Positions 43,308 to 52,321 of a DNA stretch of 64,000 nt are shown here, one piece after another; within the stretch, counting starts at the first letter, position 1; each line of letters opens with the position of its first letter. This stretch comes from Halogeometricum limi (GTDB lineage: Archaea; Halobacteriota; Halobacteria; Halobacteriales; Haloferacaceae): positions 174,411 to 238,410 of the forward strand of contig NZ_FOYS01000006.1 of assembly GCF_900115785.1 (NCBI RefSeq). The letters run 5' to 3'. The notes beneath the pieces were generated by a model. That model had not been told where the DNA came from. It did not search any database and worked only from the letters and a program-made list of their open reading frames with translations. The translations under genes and the position numbers were made by a program.

Positions 43308-44690
43308 TCAGGCGAGGTCCCGCCCGGTGCGGTCTGCGACCTGTTGGGCCGCCCGTTCGACCGCCTTCTCGGGCGATATCTTGCCGTCCATCATCGTCCG
43401 GAAGTGGTTGTTGATGGCCTTCGTAATCTCCGGGGTGTCCGGCGTATAGCGGTACGGCGGAATCTCCGGCGCGATGTCGGCGAACAGGCGTCCGGCCTGC
43501 TGACCGCCGAGGAACTCGTTCTCCGCGTCGAAGGCGTCGCTCTCGTACGCCGTCTCCAGCGCCGGGAAGATGCCGTACTCGTTGTACATCGTTATCTGAT
43601 GTTCCTTGTTCGAGAGCGTGTACACCATGTAGTCCCACGCGCGGCGGGCGACGGCGTCGTCCACCTGCGCGGGGATGGTGAGGTTCGACCCGCCCCAGTT
43701 CGTCGCGCGGGGGCCGCCCTCGTCGATGGCGGGCGGTTTGATGACGCCCCACTTCCCGGACGTGTCGGGCAGTTCCGCCTTCAGCGTCCCCTCCATCCAC
43801 GCACCGGCGGTGAGACTCGCCGTCGTCCCCTCGCCGAACGCCGTGAACCACGCCGACGACCACGACGCGAGGTCGTTCGCGATACCGGAGTCGCGGACGC
43901 GTTTGAGGACCTGCGCGACCTTCACACTCTTGTCGCTGGCGATGTTCACCGCGCCGGACTCCGTGAACGGTTGGCCGCCGAGTTGTCGGTACATCATCCG
44001 CCAGAGACCGTCGTAGTCGTTCGACGGGAGGTTGAGCATGTACTGCCCGTCGGGGAGTTTCTTCCCCTCTTCGATGAACTGGTCCCACGTCTCGATGCTC
44101 TCGGCGTCGATACCGTGTTCGTCGTAGACGTCGCGGCGGTAGAACGTTCCCACGGGGCCGATATCCCACGGAAGCGCGTACACCTTGCCGTCCTTCGTCA
44201 GCGGTTCCCACTTACCCTCGACGAACTTGTCCTTCACACCGCTCTCTTCGAGCCATCCCGACACGTCGCGGAGGCCGCCCGTCGAGACCCACGAGGCGGC
44301 GTCGACGCTCTCCATCATCGCGGCACTGGGCGCGCCGGACCCCGAGAGCAGCGTCGACTTGAACTTGTCTTTCAGGTCGGCGCGACCGATCTGATTGATG
44401 GTCACGTCGCCGCCGCGTTCCTCCTCGTACGGTTCGTCGATGAGGTCCAGCGACTTCGCCGCCACGTCCCACCCCCACACCTCGATGCTGTCGGCCATCT
44501 CGGGACCGCTCTCGGTCTGCGTGCTCTGTCCGCCGTCCCCACTCGGCGTCGCCGTCGACCCGCCACCGCTCTCTTCGGTCTGGTCCGGCACGTCGCCGGT
44601 GCCCGCACACCCTGCGAGTCCGGCCGTCCCGGTGATTCCGAGGTATTTCAGTAGCTGTCGCCGGTCGAGGGTATGGTCTGCGCTAGTCAT
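43308..44690 (-). CDS. Sugar-binding lipoprotein of the ABC importer (Tat)
   Basis: This 460-residue extracellular solute-binding protein of the CUT1 family has twin-arginine motif DRRQLLKYLG, lipobox LAGC near residue 28 and a Ser/Thr/Gly-rich tether (about 40-62). The two-lobed binding domain includes a W-x-W pair (EVWGWD). It captures sugars outside the cell and hands them to the permeases. It heads the importer-dgoD-SDR operon behind its own TATA box. The ligand is probably a galactoside, judged from the neighbouring galactosidases. Confidence 0.92.
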   Translation of the reverse strand: MTSADHTLDRRQLLKYLGITGTAGLAGCAGTGDVPDQTEESGGGSTATPSGDGGQSTQTESGPEMADSIEVWGWDVAAKSLDLIDEPYEEERGGDVTINQIGRADLKDKFKSTLLSGSGAPSAAMMESVDAASWVSTGGLRDVSGWLEESGVKDKFVEGKWEPLTKDGKVYALPWDIGPVGTFYRRDVYDEHGIDAESIETWDQFIEEGKKLPDGQYMLNLPSNDYDGLWRMMYRQLGGQPFTESGAVNIASDKSVKVAQVLKRVRDSGIANDLASWSSAWFTAFGEGTTASLTAGAWMEGTLKAELPDTSGKWGVIKPPAIDEGGPRATNWGGSNLTIPAQVDDAVARRAWDYMVYTLSNKEHQITMYNEYGIFPALETAYESDAFDAENEFLGGQQAGRLFADIAPEIPPYRYTPDTPEITKAINNHFRTMMDGKISPEKAVERAAQQVADRTGRDLA

Positions 44691-44723
44691 TGGCGCTCGT
44701 GTTTGTCCACTGTGAGGAACGAT

Positions 44724-44733
44724 ACTTATAGAT
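44724..44733 (-). promoter_or_regulatory. TATA box of the sugar importer operon
   Basis: On the minus strand the sequence reads TCTATAAGTA, about 35-40 bp before the ATG at 44690. It lies in the 148-bp gap after the beta-galactosidase gene, so the transporter operon has its own promoter. Confidence 0.6.
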
Positions 44734-44838
44734 GACGATTTATCAGGTTCGGTCTGGTCGGAGGAGGCGAAGAAACGGAAGAGAGTGCCGGAGGGAATAA
44801 CAAAGGGAAGTGCCGGAAAGAAGTGAGGAGACGGGGGC

Positions 44839-46866
44839 TCAGTCGTCCGTGCCGAGTTCGAGGTCCGCCGGTGCCGACTCGACGACTGCGGCGTCGAACC
44901 CGTCGAGCGTCTCGTCGCCGACGACGAACGTCGCGTCGGCGGGCGCGTCGACCGAAACCGGGTCGCTCGTGAAGTTGCTCACCCACGTCAGGCCGTCGCG
45001 TTCGTTCACGCGGACGCCGTCGGGAAGGCGGTGGGTCGTCTCGACACCGGCCCGCGAGAGCAGTCCCGAGACGAGTTCGTCGGCGAGGTCAGCGCCCGGC
45101 CAGACGCCACAGTAGACGGTCGACCCGTCTCCCGTGACGTTTCTGGTGACCGCCGGCGTCCCGTCCGCGAGGTCCGTGGTGTGCGTCGCCAGCGTCTCCG
45201 TCTCCGGGGCCGGGTCGAGCCACTCCGACCAGACCGAGACGGCGTAAGCGTCTCCGTTCCCGTCCGCCGCGCGGCCACCGTCGACGGCGACGGAGAGGTC
45301 GACGTCCGCCGGGAAACTCTCGTGTTGGTCGACGCGGACGCCCGCGAGGTCCGCGAACGCGCCCGGCGCGAGTTCGTCCGGCAGTTTGTTGTACGGGTCT
45401 TTCGCGCCGGACCGCGCGCCGAGGAGGAGTTCGCCGCCCGACGCGACGAACTCGCGGAGGTGCGACGCGCGTTCGTCGTCCGCGAGGTGAAGCGACGGTG
45501 CGACGACGGCGGCGTAGTCCGAGAGGTCCGTCTCGGGGTGGACGACGTCGACCTGAACGCCGCGGGCGCGGAGCGCGCGATAGTACGTTCGAGCGTGTTC
45601 CCAGTAGTCGAACTCCGGGGCGTGCGGTTGCGCGCTGACGGCCCACCAGTCGTCGTAGTCGTGGAGCAAGGCGACGGGCGCGTCGACGTGGTCGGAGTCG
45701 ACGTCGGAGAGGTCGGCGGCGACGTCCGTCGCGTCGCGGTACCCCCTGTCGGCGGAGCCGTCCTGCTTTCTGAGTCCGGCGTGGTACTGCTCTTGTCCCT
45801 CTCTGCACCGCCGCCACCGGAAGTACAGCACCGCGTCCGCGCCGTGGCCCGTCGCGTGATGCGCCCAGAGGCGCATCGCCCCCTCGCCCGGTTGTGGACA
45901 GTGCGGCGGCCAGTTCACGTCGCCGGGTTGCTGTTCCATCACCCAGAACGGGGCGTCGTTCGTCCCCCGGTAGAGGTCGTGGTTCATCCCGACCTGGTCG
46001 GGGTCGCCCGCCCGGAGTTCGTCCATCGACGGCGTCCCCGTCCGGCGGTCCTGTACGAACCCGGTGGGGTACGAATCCCACGTCACGAGGTCCAAGTCGT
46101 CCGCGACGGCGTGGGTGTCGAGCGTCTCGAAGTCGCCCATGAAGTTGTGCGCGACGAACCAGTCGTCGTGGTCTCTGAGGATATCCGCGTGGAGGCGGTT
46201 GTAGTCGACGACGCTGTCGGAGGCGAACCGGTGGTAGTCGAGGAGGTGCGACGGGTGGTGTTCGGCGGGCGTCGGCCGCGGCGGGTCGACGGCCTCGAAC
46301 GACCGGTAGCGCTGACTCCAGAACGTCGTCCCCCACTTCTCGTTCAGGTCGTCGATATCGTCGTACGTCGCGCGAAGCCACTCGGAGAACGCCGCCGCGC
46401 AGTCCTCGCAGTAACAGCGGACGGTGTGGTGACAGCCGAACTCGTTGTCCGTCTGCCACCCGACGACGGCGTCTACGTCCGCGTAGTGTTCGGCCAGTTT
46501 CGAGACGATTCGGCGCGTCTCCTGCCGGTAGACGGGCGAGTTGAAGCAGTAGTGGCGGCGGGACCCGAAGCGACGCGGCGTGCCGTCCGGGTCGGCCTGC
46601 AGAATCTCTGGGTGGCGGTCGACGAGCCACTTCGGCGGCGTCGCCGTCGGCGTGCAGAGTACCACTTTCAGTCCGTGGTCGGCCAGAATCTCGACTGCGT
46701 CGTCCAACCACTCGAAGTCGTACGACCCCGGTTCGGGTTCGAGGACGGCCCACGAGAACTCCGCCATCCGGACGTACTCGATACCCGCCTCCGCCATCTG
46801 TGCTGCGTCCGTCTCCCAGCGCTCTCTGGGCCAATGCTCCGGAAAGTAGCATACACCGACTGTCAT
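44839..46866 (-). CDS. bgaH: GH42 beta-galactosidase
   Basis: This 675-residue cytoplasmic enzyme hydrolyses beta-galactosides such as lactose. It matches the halophilic GH42 enzyme BgaH by eye. It opens with GVCYFPEHWP, has the acid/base Glu near 142 in GWQTDNEFGCHH, the nucleophile Glu near 311 in FWVMEQQPGD, and zinc-site cysteines in CYCEDC. The trimerisation and C-terminal beta domains follow. A longer frame upstream of the ATG at 46866 would overlap the divergent promoter and is rejected. It diverges from the GH4 gene with a 98-bp shared regulatory gap. BgaH is used as a reporter in halophiles; here it is in a natural operon context. Confidence 0.94.
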   Translation of the reverse strand: MTVGVCYFPEHWPRERWETDAAQMAEAGIEYVRMAEFSWAVLEPEPGSYDFEWLDDAVEILADHGLKVVLCTPTATPPKWLVDRHPEILQADPDGTPRRFGSRRHYCFNSPVYRQETRRIVSKLAEHYADVDAVVGWQTDNEFGCHHTVRCYCEDCAAAFSEWLRATYDDIDDLNEKWGTTFWSQRYRSFEAVDPPRPTPAEHHPSHLLDYHRFASDSVVDYNRLHADILRDHDDWFVAHNFMGDFETLDTHAVADDLDLVTWDSYPTGFVQDRRTGTPSMDELRAGDPDQVGMNHDLYRGTNDAPFWVMEQQPGDVNWPPHCPQPGEGAMRLWAHHATGHGADAVLYFRWRRCREGQEQYHAGLRKQDGSADRGYRDATDVAADLSDVDSDHVDAPVALLHDYDDWWAVSAQPHAPEFDYWEHARTYYRALRARGVQVDVVHPETDLSDYAAVVAPSLHLADDERASHLREFVASGGELLLGARSGAKDPYNKLPDELAPGAFADLAGVRVDQHESFPADVDLSVAVDGGRAADGNGDAYAVSVWSEWLDPAPETETLATHTTDLADGTPAVTRNVTGDGSTVYCGVWPGADLADELVSGLLSRAGVETTHRLPDGVRVNERDGLTWVSNFTSDPVSVDAPADATFVVGDETLDGFDAAVVESAPADLELGTDD

Positions 46867-46932
46867 AGTCTGTCTCGGACGTCCCGGTCCGACGAGAAAA
46901 ACCTTCCCCGACGTTCGTGACTGTCCCGGCAC

Positions 46933-46941
46933 GCTTATTTC
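46933..46941 (+). promoter_or_regulatory. TATA box for the GH4 gene in the divergent promoter region
   Basis: GCTTATTTC lies about 28-32 bp before the ATG at 46965, which is leaderless spacing. The divergent bgaH promoter shares the same 98-bp gap. Confidence 0.55.
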
Positions 46942-46964
46942 GACGCTCCGTGCATCGTTCTCTC

Positions 46965-48272
46965 ATGCCGACGATAGCCCTCATCGGAGCGGGGAGCATG
47001 GTCTTCGCGAAGAAACTGGTCGGAGACGTCCTCTCGTTTCCCGAACTCGCCGACAGCGAGATTCGCCTGATGGACGTGGACGACCACCGTCTCTCGAAGA
47101 CGGCGCGCGTCGCCGAGGCGATGGTGGAGAACGAAGGACTGGACGCGACGGTTCGCGCGACCACCGACCGACGGGAGGCCCTCGACGGCGCGGACTACGT
47201 CCTCAACATGATAAACGTCGGCGGCGAGGAACCGTTCGAGAACGAGATTCGAATCCCCGAGAAGTACGGCGTGAAGCAGGCCATCGGCGACACCGTCGGC
47301 CCCGGCGGCGTCTTCCGCGCTCTGCGGACGATTCCGACGATGCTCGACATCGCCCGCGACATGGAGGACCTGTGCCCCGACGCCCTCTTCATGAACTACA
47401 CGAACCCGATGTCCATCCTCTGTCAGGTGCTGTTCGAGGCGACGGACGTGGAGACGGTCGGTCTCTGTCACTCCGTCCCCCACACCGCGGAGGCGATAGC
47501 CGACTACCTCGGCGTCCCCGAGGACGAACTGGACTACTGGGTGGCCGGCGTCAACCACGTCGCGTGGTTCCTCGAACTCGAACGCGACGGCGAGGACCTC
47601 TATCCCGCCCTCCGCGAAGCGATGGAGGACGAGGACGTCTACCGGCAGGACACCGTCCGCTTCGAGATGTTGAAGCATTTCGGCGCGTTCGTCACCGAGT
47701 CGAGTCACCACGTGAGCGAGTACGTGCCGTACTTCCGAACCGACGAGGCGACCATCGAGGCGATGCACGGCGAGGGGTACGCCGAACGCATGCCGACGGC
47801 GACGTACCTCGAAGGCTGGACCGCCCGGTCGGACGCGCGCGACGACCCTCGAATCGACGTCGAACTCGACGACGTCGGCGTCGAACGCTCCGAGGAGTAC
47901 GCCTCGCGCGTGATTCACTCGATGGAGACGGACACGCCGCGGCGGTTCAACCTCAACGTCCCGAACGAGACGGGAGCGATAGCGAACCTCCCCGAGGACG
48001 CCTGCGTCGAAGTCCCGTGTCTCGTCGACGGCACCGGCGTCAGACCGTGTTCGGTCGGCGAACTCCCGACCGAACTGGCCGCGTTCGACCGCAAGCACGT
48101 CGCCGTCTACCGCCTCGCCGTCGAAGCGGCGTTGGAGAACGACCGGGACAAACTCCACCGCGCGGTCAAACTGGACCCGTTGACGAGTGCGGCGTGTACG
48201 CTCGACGAGATTCACGAGATGACGGAGGAACTCCTCGACGCCAACGAGGCGTATCTCCCGTCGTTCGCGTAG
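46965..48272 (+). CDS. GH4 alpha-galactosidase-like enzyme (MelA type)
   Basis: This 435-residue enzyme uses NAD and a divalent metal in the redox-type GH4 mechanism. The features seen are the Rossmann start IALIGAGSMVF, the YVLNMINVGG strand, NYTNPMSILC, the metal-binding GLCHSVPH and GVNHVAWFL motifs and a C-terminal PVLVDG-like segment (here PCLVDGTGV). GH4 members include alpha-galactosidases, alpha-glucosidases, alpha-glucuronidases and phospho-glycosidases. The H-S in GLCHSV and the context favour alpha-galactosidase. It has its own TATA box and diverges from the beta-galactosidase gene. Confidence 0.88.
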   Translation: MPTIALIGAGSMVFAKKLVGDVLSFPELADSEIRLMDVDDHRLSKTARVAEAMVENEGLDATVRATTDRREALDGADYVLNMINVGGEEPFENEIRIPEKYGVKQAIGDTVGPGGVFRALRTIPTMLDIARDMEDLCPDALFMNYTNPMSILCQVLFEATDVETVGLCHSVPHTAEAIADYLGVPEDELDYWVAGVNHVAWFLELERDGEDLYPALREAMEDEDVYRQDTVRFEMLKHFGAFVTESSHHVSEYVPYFRTDEATIEAMHGEGYAERMPTATYLEGWTARSDARDDPRIDVELDDVGVERSEEYASRVIHSMETDTPRRFNLNVPNETGAIANLPEDACVEVPCLVDGTGVRPCSVGELPTELAAFDRKHVAVYRLAVEAALENDRDKLHRAVKLDPLTSAACTLDEIHEMTEELLDANEAYLPSFA

Positions 48273-48274
48273 TC

Positions 48275-48294
48275 GTTCACTCACCGAGAACGCC
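48275..48294 (+). promoter_or_regulatory. Putative operator copy 1
   Basis: GTTCACTCACCGAGAACGCC lies just after the GH4 stop codon. It is the exact reverse complement of copy 2. Confidence 0.45.
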
Positions 48295-48520
48295 TCGCCC
48301 GGAGAGCAGTACGCCGTCCCTGTCTCGTGTCTCTTCGCTCCCGTCGCGTGGTTCGCCGTCTCCGTCGTACCGTTCCTCGCCCCATCGCGTGTGTCGTCTT
48401 CGCGTCACCCACCGGAGAGACCGCCGCGAGAGCGCCGAGTCGAGCATCGAGCGTGCGTCGTGCGTCGACACAGCGACAGACCGACACCGGCGAGAACGAC
48501 CGAAGTCCGTCGACGGACCG

Positions 48521-48540
48521 GGCGTTCTCGGTGAGTGAAC
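48521..48540 (-). promoter_or_regulatory. Putative operator copy 2
   Basis: This is the exact inverse of copy 1. Together they could support DNA looping by a dimeric or tetrameric IclR protein, or form an attenuating hairpin. Confidence 0.45.
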
Positions 48541-48642
48541 GATGAGTCGAGAGGCATGAAGAACCATTAGCAATTAGGACGAGAAAGCGAGCGAGCGGAG
48601 CGCTCCGAGAGTCGGTCAGACGCCGAATTTCCGACGGTACGA

Positions 48643-48652
48643 AAGATATAAC
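48643..48652 (+). promoter_or_regulatory. TATA box of the IclR gene
   Basis: AAGATATAAC predicts a transcript start near 48675, directly in front of operator copy 3. The leader to the ATG at 48780 would be about 100 nt. Confidence 0.5.
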
Positions 48653-48680
48653 CGTCTTCCGTCGTCAGAGTGAAACGTAT

Positions 48681-48700
48681 GTTCACTCATCGAGAACGGC
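48681..48700 (+). promoter_or_regulatory. Putative operator copy 3 at the IclR transcript start
   Basis: GTTCACTCATCGAGAACGGC differs from copy 1 at two positions. It overlaps the predicted transcript start of the IclR gene, so repression or autoregulation is plausible. Confidence 0.5.
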
Positions 48701-48779
48701 GGGCGGGCGGCGCGGTGGGAGCACGCCGCGTAGGGGGGAGGGACTCGCGGGTTCGCTATCGGACGGGGGGTGCGGGTCG

Positions 48780-49529
48780 ATGACGGCGGAATTTCCGGTG
48801 AAAGCCACGCACACGAGCGCTCGCGTCCTTCGAACGGTTGCAGAGGCCGACGGCGTCGGCGTCTCGGAACTCGCGCGCCGGGTGGACCTCTCGAAGAGCG
48901 CCGTCCACAAACACGTGCAGACGCTCACCGCCCTCGGCTATCTCACGCGCGAAGACGACGACTACCACCTCGGACTCGCCCTCTTCGAACTCGGAACGGC
49001 GGCGCGCGACCGACTCCCGGTGTACGAGGCGGCGCTTCCGGCGATAGACCGACTGGCGGACGTGTCTGGTGGCGTCGCCACTCTCCTCGTCTACGAGTCC
49101 GGTCGCGCCGTCGCCGTCGCCCAGACGCGAGCGAACGGGTCGTTGTCGCCGCCGATCCGAGAGGGTGACGGGGGTCCCCTCCACGCGACTGCGGGCGGTA
49201 AGACCATCCTCGCGTATCGCCCCGACGAGGAGGTCGAACGTCTCGTCGCCGACGGACTGGACGCCGTCACACAGAAGACCATCACCGACGGCGACGCCCT
49301 GCGCCGCGAACTGCAGTCCGTCAGAGATAGACGCGTCGCCTTCGACCGAGAGGAGTACGCGGAGGGATGGCAGGCCGTCGCCTCGCCCATCACCGACTCC
49401 GAACAGCAGGCCGTCGCCGCCATCAGCGTCTCCGGACCCACGGAGCGCATGTCTGGCAAGACGCTCGAAGAGGACATCACCGGCCTCGTGGTCAGCGCCG
49501 CGAAGTCCATCGAGAACGACTTGTTGTAG
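48780..49529 (+). CDS. IclR-family transcriptional regulator
   Basis: This 249-residue regulator has an N-terminal winged helix-turn-helix (about 8-62: VGVSELARRVDLSKSAVHKHVQTL) and a GAF-like IclR effector domain (about 75-245), including LHATAGGKTILAY and a late AISVSGPTERM. IclR regulators of haloarchaea control sugar-degradation genes, for example in pentose and rhamnose pathways. This one stands at the edge of the galactoside cluster, so it probably senses a galactose-derived metabolite and acts on the bgaH/GH4 and transporter promoters. Activation or repression cannot be told from sequence. Confidence 0.9.
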   Translation: MTAEFPVKATHTSARVLRTVAEADGVGVSELARRVDLSKSAVHKHVQTLTALGYLTREDDDYHLGLALFELGTAARDRLPVYEAALPAIDRLADVSGGVATLLVYESGRAVAVAQTRANGSLSPPIREGDGGPLHATAGGKTILAYRPDEEVERLVADGLDAVTQKTITDGDALRRELQSVRDRRVAFDREEYAEGWQAVASPITDSEQQAVAAISVSGPTERMSGKTLEEDITGLVVSAAKSIENDLL

Positions 49530-49584
49530 GCAGCGTGTTCCGTTCGTAAATAGAGAACGGAAGAAGGTTCGAGTCGCGTCCGTC

Positions 49585-51528
49585 TCAGATTTCGCGGACG
49601 CGTTCGTAGTCGTCGTCGAGTGCCGCCGCGTCCTCGGGGAGGAGTGCGGCGACGGTGTAGTCGGCGTACTCGCCGATGTAGTCGACGAGTTTGGCGATTC
49701 GACCGGAGTCGATGGCCTCCAGCGAGTCGAGGAGGATGAACGGTACCGTCTCGTGGACGTCGTGGACGAGGTAGCCCGCGAGGGCGAACACGAGTCCCGT
49801 CACCTCCCGTTCGCTCTCCGAGAGGTGGTCGATGGTGTCCTCGTACGTCTTCCCGTCGGCGGTGCTGCGGATGATGTGCATCTCGAACACCGACTTCTGC
49901 ACTTTCCGTCGCCCCTCGCGGACCGACTGCTCCGTGCGCTCGATCCAGATACGGTCGAGGTTCTCGTAGTCGAGAATGTCGAGGACGGTGTCCATGTGGG
50001 TGTTGAACTCCTCTATCGCCTCCGACTCGATGCGCTCTATCTTCGTGCGCAGGTCGGCGAGTTCGTCCGCGATCTCCTCGCGACGCGCCTCTAACTCCTC
50101 GCGGTCGTCGAGACGAGACTCGACCGATTCTATCTCGGACTCGGTCGACTCGAGGTCGTTCTCCAGACGGCCGACCTCGAACTCCAGTTGGTTCGCCTCG
50201 CGGTGTCGTTCGAGGACGTCGCCGTAGTCGCGAGATTCGAGTTCTTCGACCTCGGACTCCAGTTCCTCGACGCGACCGGTGAGGTTCTCGCGTTCCTCTT
50301 TCAGCGACTCCCGCCGGTCTTCTCGGCGGTCGATTTCGTCGTCGATGCTGGCGAGTCGGTCCTCGAGTTCGCGGCGGCGGCGGTGGAGTCGTTCGAGGTC
50401 GTTTCGCTCGGATTCGAGGTCGTCTATCTCGTCTCGAACGTCGTTTCGCTGGTCGAGTTTCTCTCGGCGAAGCGCGCGAAGACGGTCGACCGTCTCCTCT
50501 ATCTGCGCCGTCTCGACCTCGGTCCCGCACGTCCAGCAGACGACGGTGTCGGACTCCACGAGGGCGTCCGTGACCGACCCCGTATCCGTTCCGTCGCGGA
50601 GGGCGGCGGCGACGTCCGCACTCGTTCCCTCCAACATGTCTTCGTTGAACTGGATGACCGTCTGGAGTTGATTCACGCTGGAGTCGAGTCGCTGCATCCG
50701 GTCGCGGAGGTCGGCGATTCGTGCTTCTATCTCGTCGCCGTCGTCGAGGGTGTCGGGGATGTCGGCGCGTTCGGCTTCAAGTTCTTCGCGCTCGGATTCG
50801 AGCGCATCGATACTCTCTCCCTCGGCGTCGATATCGTACCGGACGTCTTCGAGGTTCGAGCGTGCCTGCTTCAGGTCGTCGAGACGCGTCTCTAACTCGT
50901 CTCGGTCGTCGCGAGACTGTTCGATGTTGGCGTCCGCCTCCTCGATCTCTCGTTCTTTTGCCTCGAGTTCGTCGCGTTTCTCGGCGATCTTCTCTTTCAG
51001 CGACGTGCGCTTCCGTTCGAGTTCGGGAAGTCGGCCGTCGAGCGAGTCGAGTTTCGATATCTCCTCGTCGGTCTCGCGCTTCTCCTGTTCGAGTTGGCGA
51101 ATCTCGGCCTGGATGGCGTCGGTGTCGATGGGCCGCATGATGAGTTCGCGGAGGTCGTCTCCGCGCGCGACCCCCTGTCGCGCCTCGTTGGACTCTAAGA
51201 GGAAGGCGAACAAGTCTGCGAGCGTCGCGTCTTCGAGGTACGGGTCGCCCTCGCTGACGACGGTGTCGCCCCGTCGCTGTAGCGTTCGCGTGTACGTGTG
51301 GTCACCGACGGTGAGCGTCACCGACCCCTCCTTCGCGTCGCCCTTCAGCGAGGCCCGGTCGCTTCCGAGTGCGGCCATGATGGACTGTAGCAGCGACGTT
51401 CGGTTCGTCGCGTTTCGCCCGGCCAGTGCCGTGACGCCGGGGCCGAGTTCGACGGTCGTCTCGGTGATTCCGCCGATGTTCTCGACGTGTAACTGCACGG
51501 ACTCTGCGGTAGACTGTGCCTGACTCAT
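49585..51528 (-). CDS. Archaea-specific SMC-related protein (Rad50/Sph-like) with altered ATPase motifs
   Basis: This 647-residue protein has a split ATPase head around a long antiparallel coiled coil (about 120-320 and 345-515) with a zinc-hook CWTCG at its tip near 330, the Rad50 layout. The Walker A position reads GRNATNRTSLL instead of GxxxxGK(S/T), so the Gly-Lys pair is changed to Asn-Arg. The C-terminal Walker B position reads FILLDSLEAID, without the usual catalytic Glu after Asp. Stand-alone SMC-like proteins like this sit beside rdfA in other haloarchaea. It has its own TATA box (GTATTATATG at about 51552 on the minus strand) 133 bp after rdfA. It may be a structural rather than hydrolytic SMC. 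Confidence 0.87.
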   Translation of the reverse strand: MSQAQSTAESVQLHVENIGGITETTVELGPGVTALAGRNATNRTSLLQSIMAALGSDRASLKGDAKEGSVTLTVGDHTYTRTLQRRGDTVVSEGDPYLEDATLADLFAFLLESNEARQGVARGDDLRELIMRPIDTDAIQAEIRQLEQEKRETDEEISKLDSLDGRLPELERKRTSLKEKIAEKRDELEAKEREIEEADANIEQSRDDRDELETRLDDLKQARSNLEDVRYDIDAEGESIDALESEREELEAERADIPDTLDDGDEIEARIADLRDRMQRLDSSVNQLQTVIQFNEDMLEGTSADVAAALRDGTDTGSVTDALVESDTVVCWTCGTEVETAQIEETVDRLRALRREKLDQRNDVRDEIDDLESERNDLERLHRRRRELEDRLASIDDEIDRREDRRESLKEERENLTGRVEELESEVEELESRDYGDVLERHREANQLEFEVGRLENDLESTESEIESVESRLDDREELEARREEIADELADLRTKIERIESEAIEEFNTHMDTVLDILDYENLDRIWIERTEQSVREGRRKVQKSVFEMHIIRSTADGKTYEDTIDHLSESEREVTGLVFALAGYLVHDVHETVPFILLDSLEAIDSGRIAKLVDYIGEYADYTVAALLPEDAAALDDDYERVREI

Positions 51529-51548
51529 TAGTTCCCACTACGTTCGAG

Positions 51549-51560
51549 AGCATATAATAC
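51549..51560 (-). promoter_or_regulatory. TATA box of the SMC-related gene
   Basis: The minus strand reads GTATTATATG about 25 bp before the ATG at 51528. This predicts a leaderless transcript independent of rdfA. Confidence 0.6.
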
Positions 51561-51661
51561 TTCAGCACACGCCACGACTCCGTTACAAGAATAACGCTGT
51601 AACGTTGGCTCAGAGAGTAACGAGCCTACCGACCGCGACGGGGAGCGTGCGAACGACCGCC

Positions 51662-52321
51662 TCAGTCCGACGACTCCGCCTCGTCCGCGTCCACGACGAC
51701 GTCGCCACCGCACTCGCACTGCCCGGCTTCTAAGAGTTCTTGGACGTCGTACTGGGTCCCGCAGTCGCGGCAGAACACGCGCACGTCGACGAGCACCTCG
51801 AAGTCACCGGCGTCGATACGACCGGTGCTCACGAGGTTCTCGACGATGTTCTCGGAGACGGCCGCGGTTCGACTTCGGAGACGCTGGATGGTGTCGAGTC
51901 CCTTCTGGACTCGGTCGGCGTCCGTCTGTTCGTCTCGCGTGACGCCGCGGTACTTCGTCAGATAGGTGTGTATCGCTTGGTGAGAGACGAAGTTCTTGCT
52001 CAACCTGTCTACGTCCACGCCTTCGCGTTCGAGCGTCTGGCGCGCCTGCGTCCGCATCCCGCTCGAGACGTCGTCGTCGGTCAGCAGTCGATAGGTGTTG
52101 GCCACCTCGCCGTCGAGTGGGTTCATACCGACGTCGACCATGACCGCGCGCAAGAGTCGTTGGTTGAAGTCGTCCGCGAGTTCACGGAGGCTCAGACGGT
52201 CGTCCTTCTCCGCCGTCCAGAGGTCCTCCAGTCGTTCACCGTCGAGGTCGTACTCGCCGATGAGTCGTCGAACCTTACTTCGACGGCCACGTGTCGCCGT
52301 CCCGGTCTCCTCTCCACTCAT
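51662..52321 (-). CDS. rdfA: Rod-determining factor RdfA-family protein
   Basis: This 219-residue protein has a helical body (KVRRLIGEYDLDGERLEDLWTA, then LSLRELADDFNQRLLRAVM) and a C-terminal zinc ribbon (CRDCG near 186, CECGG near 203). It matches the RdfA family, in which the Haloferax volcanii member is needed to form rod-shaped cells. Haloferax and its relatives carry several paralogues, often next to an SMC-related gene as here. The N-terminal part suggests a DNA-binding or regulatory role. This copy sits 1.7 kb from a replication origin, so it may belong to a replicon-maintenance set rather than be the main shape factor. Confidence 0.85.
   Translation of the reverse strand: MSGEETGTATRGRRSKVRRLIGEYDLDGERLEDLWTAEKDDRLSLRELADDFNQRLLRAVMVDVGMNPLDGEVANTYRLLTDDDVSSGMRTQARQTLEREGVDVDRLSKNFVSHQAIHTYLTKYRGVTRDEQTDADRVQKGLDTIQRLRSRTAAVSENIVENLVSTGRIDAGDFEVLVDVRVFCRDCGTQYDVQELLEAGQCECGGDVVVDADEAESSD

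Larger units (their letters stand above)
48273..48779. other. Regulatory gap upstream of the IclR gene
   Basis: The 507 bp hold no convincing gene. They contain a 20-bp inverted repeat spaced 226 bp apart (48275-48294 and 48521-48540), a third near-copy at 48681-48700, and a TATA-like AAGATATAAC at about 48644. Confidence 0.55.

Noticed and set aside
45031..46920. 629-codon plus-strand frame
   Set aside because: It lies opposite bgaH, has no domain and is Val/Arg-rich; bgaH has full catalytic motifs.
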